Origin: a virus
Strand: one strand, 5' to 3'
Virus record (IMG/VR): IMGVR_UViG_3300025012_000131
Location: 1-50,155 of that record
DNA length: 50,155 bases
Shown here: positions 34,356-43,240 of the stretch, one piece after another
Numbering within the stretch: the stretch's first letter is position 1
Layout: every line of letters starts with the position of its first letter
The notes under the pieces: model-generated
Database searches by the model: none
The model's input: only the letters and a program-made list of their open reading frames with translations
What the model was told of the DNA's origin: nothing
Position numbers and translations under genes: made by a program

Positions 34356-34619
34356 TTATTCATAAATTGGATATGCTTTAAAATCTGGTTTTCCAATTTC
34401 AGATTCATATTGAATTTTAATATATTCACTAACTTTTTCACCTACATCTAAATCAAAAGAAATACCATAACCTTTAAAATCAATGGAAAAAGAATTTTGT
34501 TTGATCCATATGACTTTACAATTTTCTTCTTTAATTTCTTGCTTAAATGCGATTATTTCTTCTTTTTTATCATTTTCTGTATCTTCATCAATGTTGTCTT
34601 CTTTTATTACTTTTGACAT
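34356..34619 (-). CDS. Small acidic hypothetical protein
   Basis: 87 residues from ATG 34619, with AGAGGTGG upstream. The first half is strongly acidic (KVIKEDNIDEDTENDKKEE), the second half strand-rich with FDLDVGEKVSEYIKIQYE. It overlaps the 3' end of the cysteine-rich gene by 13 nt, so translation is coupled. No family recognised. Confidence 0.65.
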   Translation of the reverse strand: MSKVIKEDNIDEDTENDKKEEIIAFKQEIKEENCKVIWIKQNSFSIDFKGYGISFDLDVGEKVSEYIKIQYESEIGKPDFKAYPIYE

Positions 34620-34795
34620 ATATCCACCTCTTGATTGTTTTTGCATCTTACATAACTACTCAACATTTTAAAACATCTATCCTGTACACAAAATCTTACA
34701 AAACAACATGATAGATTGTCTATAGAGCATTTAAAAGATGCCTCTAAACTATTTTGAAATAGAATACCTTTTTGGCATAAATCAGAATTGCTCAC
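34607..34795 (-). CDS. Small cysteine-rich protein, probable zinc binder
   Basis: 62 residues from GTG 34795, with AGGAGT upstream. Eight cysteines, including CSIDNLSCCFVRFC, with a spacing like short metal-binding phage proteins. It starts 12 nt after the structural hairpin that ends the tail tube gene. No named family; function unknown. Confidence 0.65.
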   Translation of the reverse strand: MSNSDLCQKGILFQNSLEASFKCSIDNLSCCFVRFCVQDRCFKMLSSYVRCKNNQEVDICQK

Positions 34796-34823
34796 TATTA
34801 ATTACTCCTATATGATTATTTGC

Positions 34824-34860
34824 CAAAAGGAAAATATTGAGTAAATATATTTTCCTTTTG
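34824..34860 (-). terminator. Terminator after tail tube gene
   Basis: CAAAAGGAAAATAT/ATATTTTCCTTTTG 14-bp perfect stem, 9-nt loop, 12 nt past the stop at 34873. Confidence 0.85.
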
Positions 34861-34872
34861 CGTTATTATATT

Positions 34873-35934
34873 TTAGCTTGCTGTTGCTGTAACTTGGGCA
34901 GTTATAGTATTTTTATTTGTAATAGACACACTAATAATTGAAGCTCCAGCCTGAATTCTTGTTAAAAGTCCAGTATGAAGACCTGCTGTAATATTTGCAG
35001 GAGTTCCACTAGTAAAAGTGAGATCACCAACAGGAGCGACAAATGCAGAGTCTCCATTAGTAGGAACAGCATATACTTTTAAAGTAAGAGTTGGGCTTCC
35101 TGCAGACAAAGCAATAGTATCATCTGCTACGGCTAAAAATCCTACATTATCATACCAATTGTTAGCATCAATCACTTCAGCAATTGTAGCATAATAACCT
35201 GAACCGTTACATCCTCCAGTTCCAGCGAAACTTAATGCCATCCCTTCTAATGGTGTTTGGGCAACTCCAGATGCAGTCATTGAAATAGATTGACTTCCTG
35301 CTATCTGGAATCTTGGAACCTCTACTTGTACTTTACCAATAATACTAGAACCTGCTGCACTTGATTCATCAGAACTTGCTAATTGTGTATCGATTACCAA
35401 TCTTACAACAGAAGGCAAGAAGTTGGAATTTACAGTAACATATCTAGCAGCAGAATCAAGAGTGAAATACTGAACACATACGATATCGTTTTCTAATCCA
35501 CCAACCAAAGTAAAATCTTTGGTGCTAAAAGTAACTTTTGTCGTAGTTCCTGCTGCATTTGTAACATATCCATAGACATCTGCCCCACTAACATCTGGTG
35601 TTAAAATTGGAGTTCCTACTACTGTTCCTGCTCCGTCTACACCCAATGTAACATTTTCTTCAGTCCATACATTTTTACCAGTAAGAATAGAAGAACCAAC
35701 ATTTTGTCCAATCATATTTAGAGAGAATTGTGTTTCTGTAAGTTTCGCACTAAACCTACCGCTATGATAATAAATATACTGAAGCGCATTTCCTTGTCCA
35801 GCGGAAATTTCTTCACTTGCAGTTGTAATGTCGATGGAGTCATCCAAAATTGTGCGTGACCTAAACAAAATATCCCCTGTTGAAATATTGAAAGCCGTAA
35901 CTGAACCCACACCGACTAAAAATTTCTTTGCCAT
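34873..35934 (-). CDS. Major tail (tube) protein
   Basis: 353 residues. The first 250 are strand-rich with FNISTGDILFRSRTILDDSID and ISAGQGNALQYIYYHSGRFSAKL, and a later VPRFQIAGSQSISMTASGVAQ segment, the pattern of large tail tube proteins in Gram-positive siphophages. The last about 85 residues (LSAGSPTLTLKVYA, AGLHTGLLTRIQAGASIISV) look like an added Ig-like domain, as on many tube proteins, which would decorate the tail surface. It is followed by a strong terminator, consistent with high, separate expression. A good TAAAGGAGGAAAT ribosome site precedes the start. Confidence 0.82.
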   Translation of the reverse strand: MAKKFLVGVGSVTAFNISTGDILFRSRTILDDSIDITTASEEISAGQGNALQYIYYHSGRFSAKLTETQFSLNMIGQNVGSSILTGKNVWTEENVTLGVDGAGTVVGTPILTPDVSGADVYGYVTNAAGTTTKVTFSTKDFTLVGGLENDIVCVQYFTLDSAARYVTVNSNFLPSVVRLVIDTQLASSDESSAAGSSIIGKVQVEVPRFQIAGSQSISMTASGVAQTPLEGMALSFAGTGGCNGSGYYATIAEVIDANNWYDNVGFLAVADDTIALSAGSPTLTLKVYAVPTNGDSAFVAPVGDLTFTSGTPANITAGLHTGLLTRIQAGASIISVSITNKNTITAQVTATAS

Positions 35935-35961
35935 TACTTATTTCCTCCTTTATAATGTAAA

Positions 35962-36900
35962 TTATTTTTGAGCATTGCCTTTGCCGTTTACTTTATTTCT
36001 GAACTCTTCAAAATCAACCTTCACATCAGCATATTTATCGTCAACCGATAAATCACTCATCCAATGATCAATTCCTTGTTCAAATTTTACAAAACCACTC
36101 ATAGAAGCAGTTTTATAAATTTCATAATGTAATTTATAATCAACTCTTTGAAGTATCTTAGAAAATTTTCTAATTGTTAAATTATAAATATCTTCCATAC
36201 TTAAAGAAGTGCTTATTAAAACACAAATAAGTTGATCTTCCAAAGAAGCCATTTTCTTTTTGTTTTTATTTACAAATTCTTGTGCCTCTTTTAATGCTTT
36301 TTCCATTTTAGGATCTATATAGGTATTATCATGATCTGGAATGTTTTGATAAATAATTATATTTTTAATTTCATCAAAATCTGTTTTATCAAGTATTTCT
36401 TCCCTATATCTGATTACTTCTTCTCCATTTTCTCTACATATACATTTAATATTTAGATTAAGGTTTATTTTTTCTTGTTCATCCTTTATATATCTAATAT
36501 TATTACTTTCGATACCTAGACATAAACTAAAAATGCCAGTTAGCATCTGACCATAAATATTACCATTTTGATCATTTTCAATTAAATAAAATAAAAAATC
36601 CAAATAACTCATGCTGATTACTTTAGGATCTGGTATTTTATTCTTTTCTATTAATAAGCAATTTGCTATCATATGAAAATTTAGATATTCTTGCATTCTG
36701 ACAGGATAAATTAATATTGGCAGATTCTCATATTCTTTTACAAGTTTAGATATTATTAATTCTGTACTTTCATTTAAATCTTCTAATTCAATTTTATTAA
36801 ATTCATTCTCAATTTCTTGTTTTCTAATTAAAGATTTCTGTGTTAAATATGGTACTGGTTTATCGTATATAAAGTATTGTTCATATTGTGATATATCCAT
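35962..36900 (-). CDS. Hypothetical protein between tail terminator and tail tube genes
   Basis: 312 residues, helical and charged. The region KMASLEDQLICVLISTSLSMEDIYNLTI...VDYKLHYEIYKTASMSGFV is notable. Proteins with a similar late segment occur as gp15-like assembly proteins near tail genes, but I do not claim the family. It starts 4 nt after the 176-residue gene, so is in one operon with it. A role in tail assembly or completion is inferred from place. Confidence 0.6.
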   Translation of the reverse strand: MDISQYEQYFIYDKPVPYLTQKSLIRKQEIENEFNKIELEDLNESTELIISKLVKEYENLPILIYPVRMQEYLNFHMIANCLLIEKNKIPDPKVISMSYLDFLFYLIENDQNGNIYGQMLTGIFSLCLGIESNNIRYIKDEQEKINLNLNIKCICRENGEEVIRYREEILDKTDFDEIKNIIIYQNIPDHDNTYIDPKMEKALKEAQEFVNKNKKKMASLEDQLICVLISTSLSMEDIYNLTIRKFSKILQRVDYKLHYEIYKTASMSGFVKFEQGIDHWMSDLSVDDKYADVKVDFEEFRNKVNGKGNAQK

Positions 36901-36903
36901 ATT

Positions 36904-37434
36904 TTACACAGACCTCGTACTTAAATAAAAGAAATAACCAGAAAAACTAGAATTCCAATTAGCAACCTTAATCGAAGACTTTAATTGTAAAACACCTATG
37001 CCGCCTAAATCTTGACCATTAAAATCTTTTAACAATTCATTAACCATAACTAATGGTTTTATTAGATTGTCATCCAAATCCCATTTAGCATTATGAATTA
37101 CAATTTGAAAACATATATCTACATTTGTTAAATATATATTATTTGGTTCAAATATCGGAATAAAAAATCTAATCTCTGTACGAGGATCAGAAACAACTGA
37201 ATCATAAAATGGCATCTTGAAAAGTTTTTGTTGATTTGCAGGATCAGACCCTTTACCAACCATATCTATAATTTGTTCTATTGTAATTTCAGGCTGTGAT
37301 AAAGCATCTGCCGAATCATACTGCAAACATTTCATTAGTGTTTTATTCTCAATTATTTTATTTCCTATATTTGATAGTAAGTTTTGAATTCCATCTAATT
37401 TAATTAGTTCATTATTTATTGACAAAGTTATCAC
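36904..37434 (-). CDS. Tail terminator / completion protein candidate
   Basis: 176 residues, mixed strands and helices: LIKLDGIQNLLSNIGNKI, PRTEIRFFIPIFEPNNIYLTNVDICFQIV, KVANWNSSFSGYFFYLS. The middle NIYLTNVDICFQIVIHNAKWDLDD resembles tail terminator proteins that cap the tube and join it to the head. Placed in the expected slot after the stopper candidate. Assignment by position and general pattern only. Confidence 0.5.
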   Translation of the reverse strand: MITLSINNELIKLDGIQNLLSNIGNKIIENKTLMKCLQYDSADALSQPEITIEQIIDMVGKGSDPANQQKLFKMPFYDSVVSDPRTEIRFFIPIFEPNNIYLTNVDICFQIVIHNAKWDLDDNLIKPLVMVNELLKDFNGQDLGGIGVLQLKSSIKVANWNSSFSGYFFYLSTRSV

Positions 37435-37452
37435 AACCCTTTAGAATTTTAC

Positions 37453-38700
37453 TTAAAACAAACTCTTTACTTGAATCCTAAATCCACTACTCACAATATT
37501 CCCATCCAAATTTCTAGCAAACAGCCTAACATACCCCAAATTCAATCCCTTAACAACACAGCTATTCCCAATACTATCCTGACTAATAATACCTGCCAAA
37601 CTAGTCTCGCTAACTCCATCATCACCAGTCAAATAGAAAACAGAACTATCTTCAATTGCAATTCCATTATCCTTAAATGCACAAGTATAAGTAGAAGAGT
37701 AAGTTTTAATTATTGAAATGCTACCCAAATCAATTACTGCTGTATAATTATGCTTTTCTTCAGCAATAACTTCAATTCCAATACTATCCTGAATCAAATT
37801 ATCATTATCTAATTTACAACTAATATTTACATTTCCTACAGATAAGAAACTTACTAATCCTGTATTTGATACAGTAGCAATCAGATTATTGCTCGAAGTA
37901 AAATTAAGCAAAGGAGATGCAATTATAGTTTCTCTGTCTTTTACTTGAATATTTAATTGTACAGGAGTGTTAATATCTGCTTGAATTGTTGATCCATTTA
38001 AAATAGTAAGAGAATATGATGGAAATTGTTGCTCAACTTCGCTATACACCATTCTCAAAATCAGCAAACCATTCACAGTAATATCATCAATATTTGTAAC
38101 TTGCCACGACCTCAATCCAATTCTAAACACATTATTCATCTCAATTTGTCTGGTAATTGAAGTATTACTTATTTGTATTGCAATTTCTGAATCTAAAGTT
38201 GAGATTATTTTTTGTTCATCTAGACTTATTGAGCCTTTTGAGATTATGCAGGGGATAGAGTGTAGAATTGATGTGGAGTCGTAGAATTGAAGGGTGTTAT
38301 TACATCTTTGGATATAGCATAAATCATATCCCTTTGAGTCTTCTTGCTTAGAAACAACAATATATGTATTTTCTATTAAACTAACTTTATCAGTGTGTTT
38401 TACAACACTTCCAACACTAATAATTCCAACTTCAATCCACATTTCCTTAGTATAAGACGATAATTCAGTTTTGGTATCTTTACTTGTTTTGCTGTAATCA
38501 AAAATACACTTTGTATTTATGGTATCATCAACAACAATATCTTCTGCAATATCTGAATTAATAAGAACCATAAATGTAGATAAAACATGACTATGAGCTT
38601 TATTAACACTTTTCGTTGCTTGTTTTTGTAAATAATCTATTTTACTACTAGTACCAAACAATCCATTTATTTTTCTATAATAATCCATATCAATAGTCAT
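37453..38700 (-). CDS. Head-tail joining protein with Ig-like (BIG) domain
   Basis: 415 residues. The first 215 have the size and strand content of a head closure/stopper protein (MDYYRKINGLFGTSSKIDYL; a beta-barrel with IEVGIISVGSVVKHTDKVSLI). Residues about 225-310 (YSLTILNGSTIQADINT, FTSSNNLIATVSNTGLVSFL, VNISCKLD) form a clear BIG-type Ig-like domain. A further Ig-like segment may occupy 320-415. Ig-like additions usually decorate virions and may help adhere to the host surface; in a neck protein this is less common. Starts 2 nt before the 160-residue gene ends, so they are tightly coupled. Confidence 0.6.
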   Translation of the reverse strand: MTIDMDYYRKINGLFGTSSKIDYLQKQATKSVNKAHSHVLSTFMVLINSDIAEDIVVDDTINTKCIFDYSKTSKDTKTELSSYTKEMWIEVGIISVGSVVKHTDKVSLIENTYIVVSKQEDSKGYDLCYIQRCNNTLQFYDSTSILHSIPCIISKGSISLDEQKIISTLDSEIAIQISNTSITRQIEMNNVFRIGLRSWQVTNIDDITVNGLLILRMVYSEVEQQFPSYSLTILNGSTIQADINTPVQLNIQVKDRETIIASPLLNFTSSNNLIATVSNTGLVSFLSVGNVNISCKLDNDNLIQDSIGIEVIAEEKHNYTAVIDLGSISIIKTYSSTYTCAFKDNGIAIEDSSVFYLTGDDGVSETSLAGIISQDSIGNSCVVKGLNLGYVRLFARNLDGNIVSSGFRIQVKSLF

Positions 38701-38702
38701 AC

Positions 38703-39185
38703 TTAATCATCCCACCCTGAATAATCAAGTCCTTTTAATTGTCCGGTAATTCTATCTCTGCTTTCATAATTTTTAATCTGTTTAATATTATCTGATTTTA
38801 TTATATTGAGAGTTTCAAGATATATTTTTTTTGTAGCATTTTTATCCCAACTTTTTAAATCCTTCTCAGAAAACCATTCTTCAAATAATCTCAATTTAAC
38901 TAAATCTTGTTCAAAGTAAATCTCATACATTAAATCTACATATAAAGACTTTTCTCTACTAACTAAATCAAAATTAAATGTCTCCAATATATCATCCTTA
39001 TTATAGAAATCTACATCAACATTACATTGATTAGTTAATCTATCAATGGATTTCAACAAGTATGCTTTTGACCTCTTTTTTGCGATATCTAAAGCATCTT
39101 CTTCAGTCGTACCGTATTCAAAGAAATCTATATCTTGAACTATCTTATCGAAAAATAACTTGTAGATATCCTCAAAAAGAGTCAT
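38703..39185 (-). CDS. Head-tail connector / adaptor candidate
   Basis: 160 residues, mostly helical (FEDIYKLFFDKIVQDIDFFEYGTTEEDALDIAKKR). Small helical proteins in this position, right after the capsid genes and before the stopper, are usually the adaptor that docks on the portal. No decisive motif seen. GGAAGTGAAAATA precedes the start. Confidence 0.5.
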   Translation of the reverse strand: MTLFEDIYKLFFDKIVQDIDFFEYGTTEEDALDIAKKRSKAYLLKSIDRLTNQCNVDVDFYNKDDILETFNFDLVSREKSLYVDLMYEIYFEQDLVKLRLFEEWFSEKDLKSWDKNATKKIYLETLNIIKSDNIKQIKNYESRDRITGQLKGLDYSGWDD

Positions 39186-39199
39186 TTATTTTCACTTCC

Positions 39200-39754
39200 T
39201 TATTCGGCAGATTTCTTAGTGGTTACTTTCTTTTCCTTAATTTCTGGTACAGAAACTTCATTTTTCTTTTTCTTGATAATTATTTCAGATTTCCGTTTAC
39301 CAACATTCAATTCCTTCATACGACCATTGACTACATCAAATACGCGAACAGAAATATCGTATTCGTCTGTATTATTAAGTTCGGTTAAAGTATTTCTAAT
39401 TTTATCCATAGTTACTGGACTAGTAACCTCTAGAAACCTTTGTAATTTCTCTGCGTTTGGCGTAAGAATTATGTCAGTAATTTCTTCAATAGAAATGTAA
39501 TTTTCTGGTTTTTTATTCGTTCCACATAATTTAAGTACTTCATCTTCTTTGTCAGCTTCAATTCTTAATATTCCATCTCTAAAAACAGAAGATTTATTAT
39601 TAATATATCTAATTTCTGATAGTAACATTAACGTTTCTGAAGGAATATCATCATCAATTGCTTCAAATTTATATTGACGTTCTGATAATCCCTCTGCATA
39701 AACTGCGCCTTTATTTTCGTTATAAACAGTTATTAAACTTTCATTGGTAAGCAT
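39200..39754 (-). CDS. Head-module hypothetical protein with lysine-rich tail
   Basis: 184 residues. It starts MLTNESLITVYNENKGAVYAEGLSE, with a mixed middle. The last 40 residues are very lysine-rich (SEIIIKKKKNEVSVPEIKEKKVTTKKSAE in two blocks), resembling tails that bind DNA or acidic partners. It lies between the capsid protein terminator and the connector gene. Family not recognised. Confidence 0.55.
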   Translation of the reverse strand: MLTNESLITVYNENKGAVYAEGLSERQYKFEAIDDDIPSETLMLLSEIRYINNKSSVFRDGILRIEADKEDEVLKLCGTNKKPENYISIEEITDIILTPNAEKLQRFLEVTSPVTMDKIRNTLTELNNTDEYDISVRVFDVVNGRMKELNVGKRKSEIIIKKKKNEVSVPEIKEKKVTTKKSAE

Positions 39755-39783
39755 AAAAATTCCTCTCTTATTGTTTTATTTTT

Positions 39784-39823
39784 ATTGTCAAGAGAGAGTA
39801 TGTTCCAACCATCTCTTGACAAT
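39784..39823 (-). terminator. Terminator after major capsid protein
   Basis: ATTGTCAAGAGA/TCTCTTGACAAT 12-bp perfect stem, 16-nt loop, 36 nt beyond the stop at 39860, followed by AAAATAAAAC on the minus strand; likely a processing or partial stop. Confidence 0.7.
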
Positions 39824-39859
39824 AAATTATATTTATATTAAGATATAATATAATTAAGA

Positions 39860-40849
39860 TTATGTGATAGCAATCTTACAAGCATTTTCAATTTTGTTAA
39901 ATGCATAACCAAACTCAAAACCAGTTAATTTAAGATTAATTACTTCACGATTATTATCTGGAGTTTGAAGTGCTCTCATAGATCCCTTCATATCTAAAAT
40001 TCCCACCTTGTCGGAAATTCCGATTAGACGGTTTACTGGCAACAATGGTGTAGTACCATCTGCTAGTTTCTTAGCAGCAGAAATAGGAACAAGTTTTACA
40101 CCATTGTACATACCAAGAATTCCATATTTATTTAACTCATCCTTCATAGCCTCGCTTTGATATGTAGAATAACCAGTCATTTTATACATAGGGCGAATCA
40201 AAGTAGAAAGACCAATAAGAGTAGGGGATTGACCTCGATCAAGCATGTAACCAGATGCATCATCTGCAGCTAAAACCGTTACTGCTGTAGCACAGGTAAA
40301 ACCTTGAGTTGAAGGAGCAGTTATTGCAGTGTCAATGGCAGTAAACACCATATAGAACATTTTATTTTTAAATGCCTCTTCTGCAAAAGTTGTCAACTCT
40401 GCAACTGTTTTATATCCACCTTTGCGAAGTTTTTCCATAGATACTTCAGTTTCAATTTGGATATGTCTCCAAGTAGGAGCCAATGCAGTATAATCAATAT
40501 ATGATTTATCTACATTACCATTTTTAGCAGATTCAATTGCATTTAAAGTGTTTTTAGCATTTGTTACAATTTGCTCGTTGTCAAATTCTCCAATACTACC
40601 TCTCTCGAATAAGGCATCAAGAATTTCGTCAGGAGCATTATAGACCTCTGGTTCTACAACTTTGGTGATATATTGAGCTAATTCATAAGCATCCTTCTTA
40701 CCACTTCCAATTTCTTTAGCCCAAGCATCCACAACTGATGCAATTTCTTTTTCTTCTGCGTTTAGAGCAATATTATGTTTTACTTTTTGGGAAAACTCCA
40801 TGAGTTTCCCTTCTGTTTCCATTAATTCTGCAACTTCAATATTTAACAT
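39860..40849 (-). CDS. Major capsid protein
   Basis: 329 residues from ATG 40849, chosen because AAAAGGAGGAATT stands just upstream; the frame is also open to 40885, where it overlaps the endonuclease. The protein has an acidic, helical N-terminus (the delta or N-arm), then LAPTWRHIQIETEVSMEKLRKGGYKTVAEL, a typical HK97-fold spine, and a C-terminal GVKLVPISAAKKLADGTTPLLPVNRLIGISD and FEFGYAFNKIENACKIAIT. This matches large Gram-positive siphophage capsid proteins. It forms the icosahedral shell. A homing endonuclease gene lies directly upstream, and a terminator follows. Confidence 0.85.
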   Translation of the reverse strand: MLNIEVAELMETEGKLMEFSQKVKHNIALNAEEKEIASVVDAWAKEIGSGKKDAYELAQYITKVVEPEVYNAPDEILDALFERGSIGEFDNEQIVTNAKNTLNAIESAKNGNVDKSYIDYTALAPTWRHIQIETEVSMEKLRKGGYKTVAELTTFAEEAFKNKMFYMVFTAIDTAITAPSTQGFTCATAVTVLAADDASGYMLDRGQSPTLIGLSTLIRPMYKMTGYSTYQSEAMKDELNKYGILGMYNGVKLVPISAAKKLADGTTPLLPVNRLIGISDKVGILDMKGSMRALQTPDNNREVINLKLTGFEFGYAFNKIENACKIAIT

Positions 40850-40866
40850 TTTTACAATTCCTCCTT

Positions 40867-41727
40867 TTAATTTGTGTTTGTACAATATAAAAGACTCTCA
40901 TTTCGAGAGTCTTCAGTGATATTTAATTCTTTACGTTTATTTGTGATATATTCCTCAAGTTGTTCTTTAGTGTTGCTTAAAATTCCATACATACTATGAA
41001 AACTTCCTTTGAATGATAATGAATGACAATTACTACATAATGTTACTCCATTATCAATATCAAATCTTAAATCCTTGTTAGAACTGAAATTTTCTTTATG
41101 ATGTGCTTGTAAATTGTGACCGCCTCTTTTTAAGCAACATTGGCAAGTATAATTGTCTCTTTCAAAAACTTTTGATCTCCATTGTTTATATTCATATGAG
41201 TGCCTAATATCTGAATCACTTGATCTAAATCCAACCCATTCATTAAGAGGAATATTTTGTCTAGTGGCCGACATTTGAATTCTCAGTTCTGGATGATATT
41301 TATACAATTCTATCTTTGTTTTACTTTGCTGCTTTGCATACTTTTCATTTGACCATAACAATTTCAATCTCTCACTTATATATTCTTTTACATTACTATT
41401 TTTTCTATAATATAAAAATCGAGACTCCGAATTATCTCTAGTTTTAATATTATATTTATACAACCAGTTTAATACAGTTGGACTAGAAACATCAAATATC
41501 TTCATGATGTCGTAAGATGTTAATTCTTTTGTAATATATAAGTCATATAATTTTTCATATGGTGGTATTTTAGTATACTTATCAGTTTTAATATTAAATC
41601 TTTTAAGCCAATCGTAAATAGTTGTTACACTGATAAATAATTCATTAGCAATTATTTGTGCAGATTTACCAAGAATAATATACTCATTGTACAACCAGTC
41701 TTTATCTTTATCGAATTTTTTATTCAA
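40867..41727 (-). CDS. HNH homing endonuclease with helix-turn-helix repeats
   Basis: 286 residues beginning at TTG 41727 (AAAGAGGATAATCA upstream). Residues about 15-95 contain two helix-turn-helix units (AQIIANELFISVTTIYDWLKR, SYDIMKIFDVSSPTVLNWLYK), a known DNA-binding head of such enzymes. Residues about 190-260 form the HNH core: VFERDNYTCQCC, then QAHHKENF, DIDNGVTLCSNCHSLSF. Zinc-binding cysteine pairs and the catalytic histidines are all present, so it looks active. It is wedged between a decoration protein and the capsid gene, a typical place for a free-standing homing endonuclease. Confidence 0.88.
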   Translation of the reverse strand: MNKKFDKDKDWLYNEYIILGKSAQIIANELFISVTTIYDWLKRFNIKTDKYTKIPPYEKLYDLYITKELTSYDIMKIFDVSSPTVLNWLYKYNIKTRDNSESRFLYYRKNSNVKEYISERLKLLWSNEKYAKQQSKTKIELYKYHPELRIQMSATRQNIPLNEWVGFRSSDSDIRHSYEYKQWRSKVFERDNYTCQCCLKRGGHNLQAHHKENFSSNKDLRFDIDNGVTLCSNCHSLSFKGSFHSMYGILSNTKEQLEEYITNKRKELNITEDSRNESLLYCTNTN

Positions 41728-41875
41728 TGATTATCCTCTTTACTAACTTTATCACCATTGGATTTTTATTCAACAATTCTGCACGATTTTGTCTTATTAA
41801 AAACCAACCTTTATTTATGCTTGTTATACTTAATAAGTTTAAATTATTATTGTATACTAAACATTTATTAGTCAT
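41720..41875 (-). CDS. Small basic frame upstream of HNH gene
   Basis: 51 codons from ATG 41875 to TAA 41720, overlapping the HNH start by 8 nt. Reads MTNKCLVYNNNLNLL then INKGWFLIRQNRAELL and ends VIKLVKRIIIE. GAGGT stands 9 nt before the ATG. The overlap and ribosome site fit a coupled small gene; length alone gives little confidence and it may be a leader peptide. Confidence 0.4.
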   Translation of the reverse strand: MTNKCLVYNNNLNLLSITSINKGWFLIRQNRAELLNKNPMVIKLVKRIIIE

Positions 41876-41910
41876 TTCGACCAACCTCACTTTCAGTGGT
41901 ATAATTTAAA

Positions 41911-42387
41911 TTACACTACAAATTCGAAGGCCAAAAGCTTGTTGAAATTATCTTGATAATAACCAAGTGAACGGAAATTACTTTTTGCATTTGCTGTACT
42001 AGCAACTAATTTCCCTTGGGTGGCATCTTCTGCTACTGAAACCATCAAATATTTCCCTGCTACTAAATCAGCATCTTCTCCAGAATAAGCACTAGTTGCA
42101 TATCTTTCACCTGCAAACATAGCAACTAAATCAACAAACTCACCAATTGCAATAGTTTCCAAAGCAGTATCGTAATCGGTTTGAATTGCACCTCCTGCAG
42201 TGGCAGCCGTTTCAGCAATAAGTCCACGATCTACTAAATAAATTTCAGCAATACTTGCTGTTACAGGAAGAATAACTTCCTTTGTATCATACTTCTTATT
42301 GACAAACATACCCCTTACAAGTGCAACTTTTGCCTTATATTGTGCATCAACATTTTTACCATTAACGATTTGTAAAACTCTTAACAT
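41911..42387 (-). CDS. Capsid decoration-like protein
   Basis: 158 residues, low in charge, strand-rich (AQYKAKVALVRGMFVNKKYDTKEVILP, TAAIG... AIGEFVDLVAMFAGERYATSAY, KLLAFEFVV). Small head proteins between the protease/scaffold and the capsid gene normally decorate and stabilise the shell. No specific family named. AAAAGGAGGAAAT precedes the start; strong expression is likely. Confidence 0.6.
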   Translation of the reverse strand: MLRVLQIVNGKNVDAQYKAKVALVRGMFVNKKYDTKEVILPVTASIAEIYLVDRGLIAETAATAGGAIQTDYDTALETIAIGEFVDLVAMFAGERYATSAYSGEDADLVAGKYLMVSVAEDATQGKLVASTANAKSNFRSLGYYQDNFNKLLAFEFVV

Positions 42388-42430
42388 TATTATTTCCTCC
42401 TTTTAATTGTGTTTTACTTAATTATTGTTT

Positions 42431-43240
42431 TTACTTACTTAGAAATTTATCCATGATGGATAATGGACTTGTGATATCATCTTTTGTAGAAGTATTAATA
42501 TTGGTTTTTGGTGTTTTGTCTTTAGTTACCTCTGCGACATCTACTTCTTTTGTGGCAGATTCTTTTGTTACTAATTCCTCAGATGCTTTCTTTTCTGCTT
42601 CACTAATTTCAAATTTAGCAATTACTTTTTCAGCTATGAGGGCTTTAATTCCCTGTGTATTAAGATTTTCAATCATTTCAGCGATTTCAGGAGTATCAAG
42701 GTCTTCTTGTGTCAAGAAGTTTCCTTTTTGAGCTAATACTTTTAAATCTTCTTTCTTTTGTGCCAATTCTGCTTCTACTTTTTCTGCCTCTGCTTTTTCA
42801 ATTGCTTCTTTAAATGGAATAAGTTCAGCAATTTCTGATTCTTTGGTGGTGAGGTCTTCACCTAACTTTGTGATTGCTTCAATTTTAGAAGACAGTTCTG
42901 CTTCTTTTTCAGAGATAATTGTGGTCAATTCTGTAATCTGTGTGTCTTTAGCATCTTTTTCTGCAACCATTGTTTCAATTTCTGACACTAGTACGAATTG
43001 CATTTCCACATTGGTTTGAGATGTAATAGATACAGTTTCGTCAGAATTCACACTGTACTTAAATTCGACAAATTGAGTATCTGTTGACTCCCAATTGTGA
43101 GCAACGGCACGATACTCCATAGGAAATAAATAACTAATATAGAACCAGTCATTTGGATTTGCCGCATTGATCGCCTGTCTCACTTTTCTATACAGGTCAT
43201 TATCAGTTAAAGATGCTACTTCGTTTGTGGTTTTGTCCAT
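42431..43240 (-). CDS. Nested scaffold protein from internal start
   Basis: ATG 43240, in frame inside the protease gene (Met255), is preceded by AAGGAGGAGAAAAA, an ideal ribosome site. It would give a 269-residue protein with the helical coiled-coil part only, as in the lambda C/Nu3 pair, where the scaffold is made from an internal start of the protease gene. Seen directly: site and spacing. Inferred: use in vivo. Confidence 0.7.
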   Translation of the reverse strand: MDKTTNEVASLTDNDLYRKVRQAINAANPNDWFYISYLFPMEYRAVAHNWESTDTQFVEFKYSVNSDETVSITSQTNVEMQFVLVSEIETMVAEKDAKDTQITELTTIISEKEAELSSKIEAITKLGEDLTTKESEIAELIPFKEAIEKAEAEKVEAELAQKKEDLKVLAQKGNFLTQEDLDTPEIAEMIENLNTQGIKALIAEKVIAKFEISEAEKKASEELVTKESATKEVDVAEVTKDKTPKTNINTSTKDDITSPLSIMDKFLSK

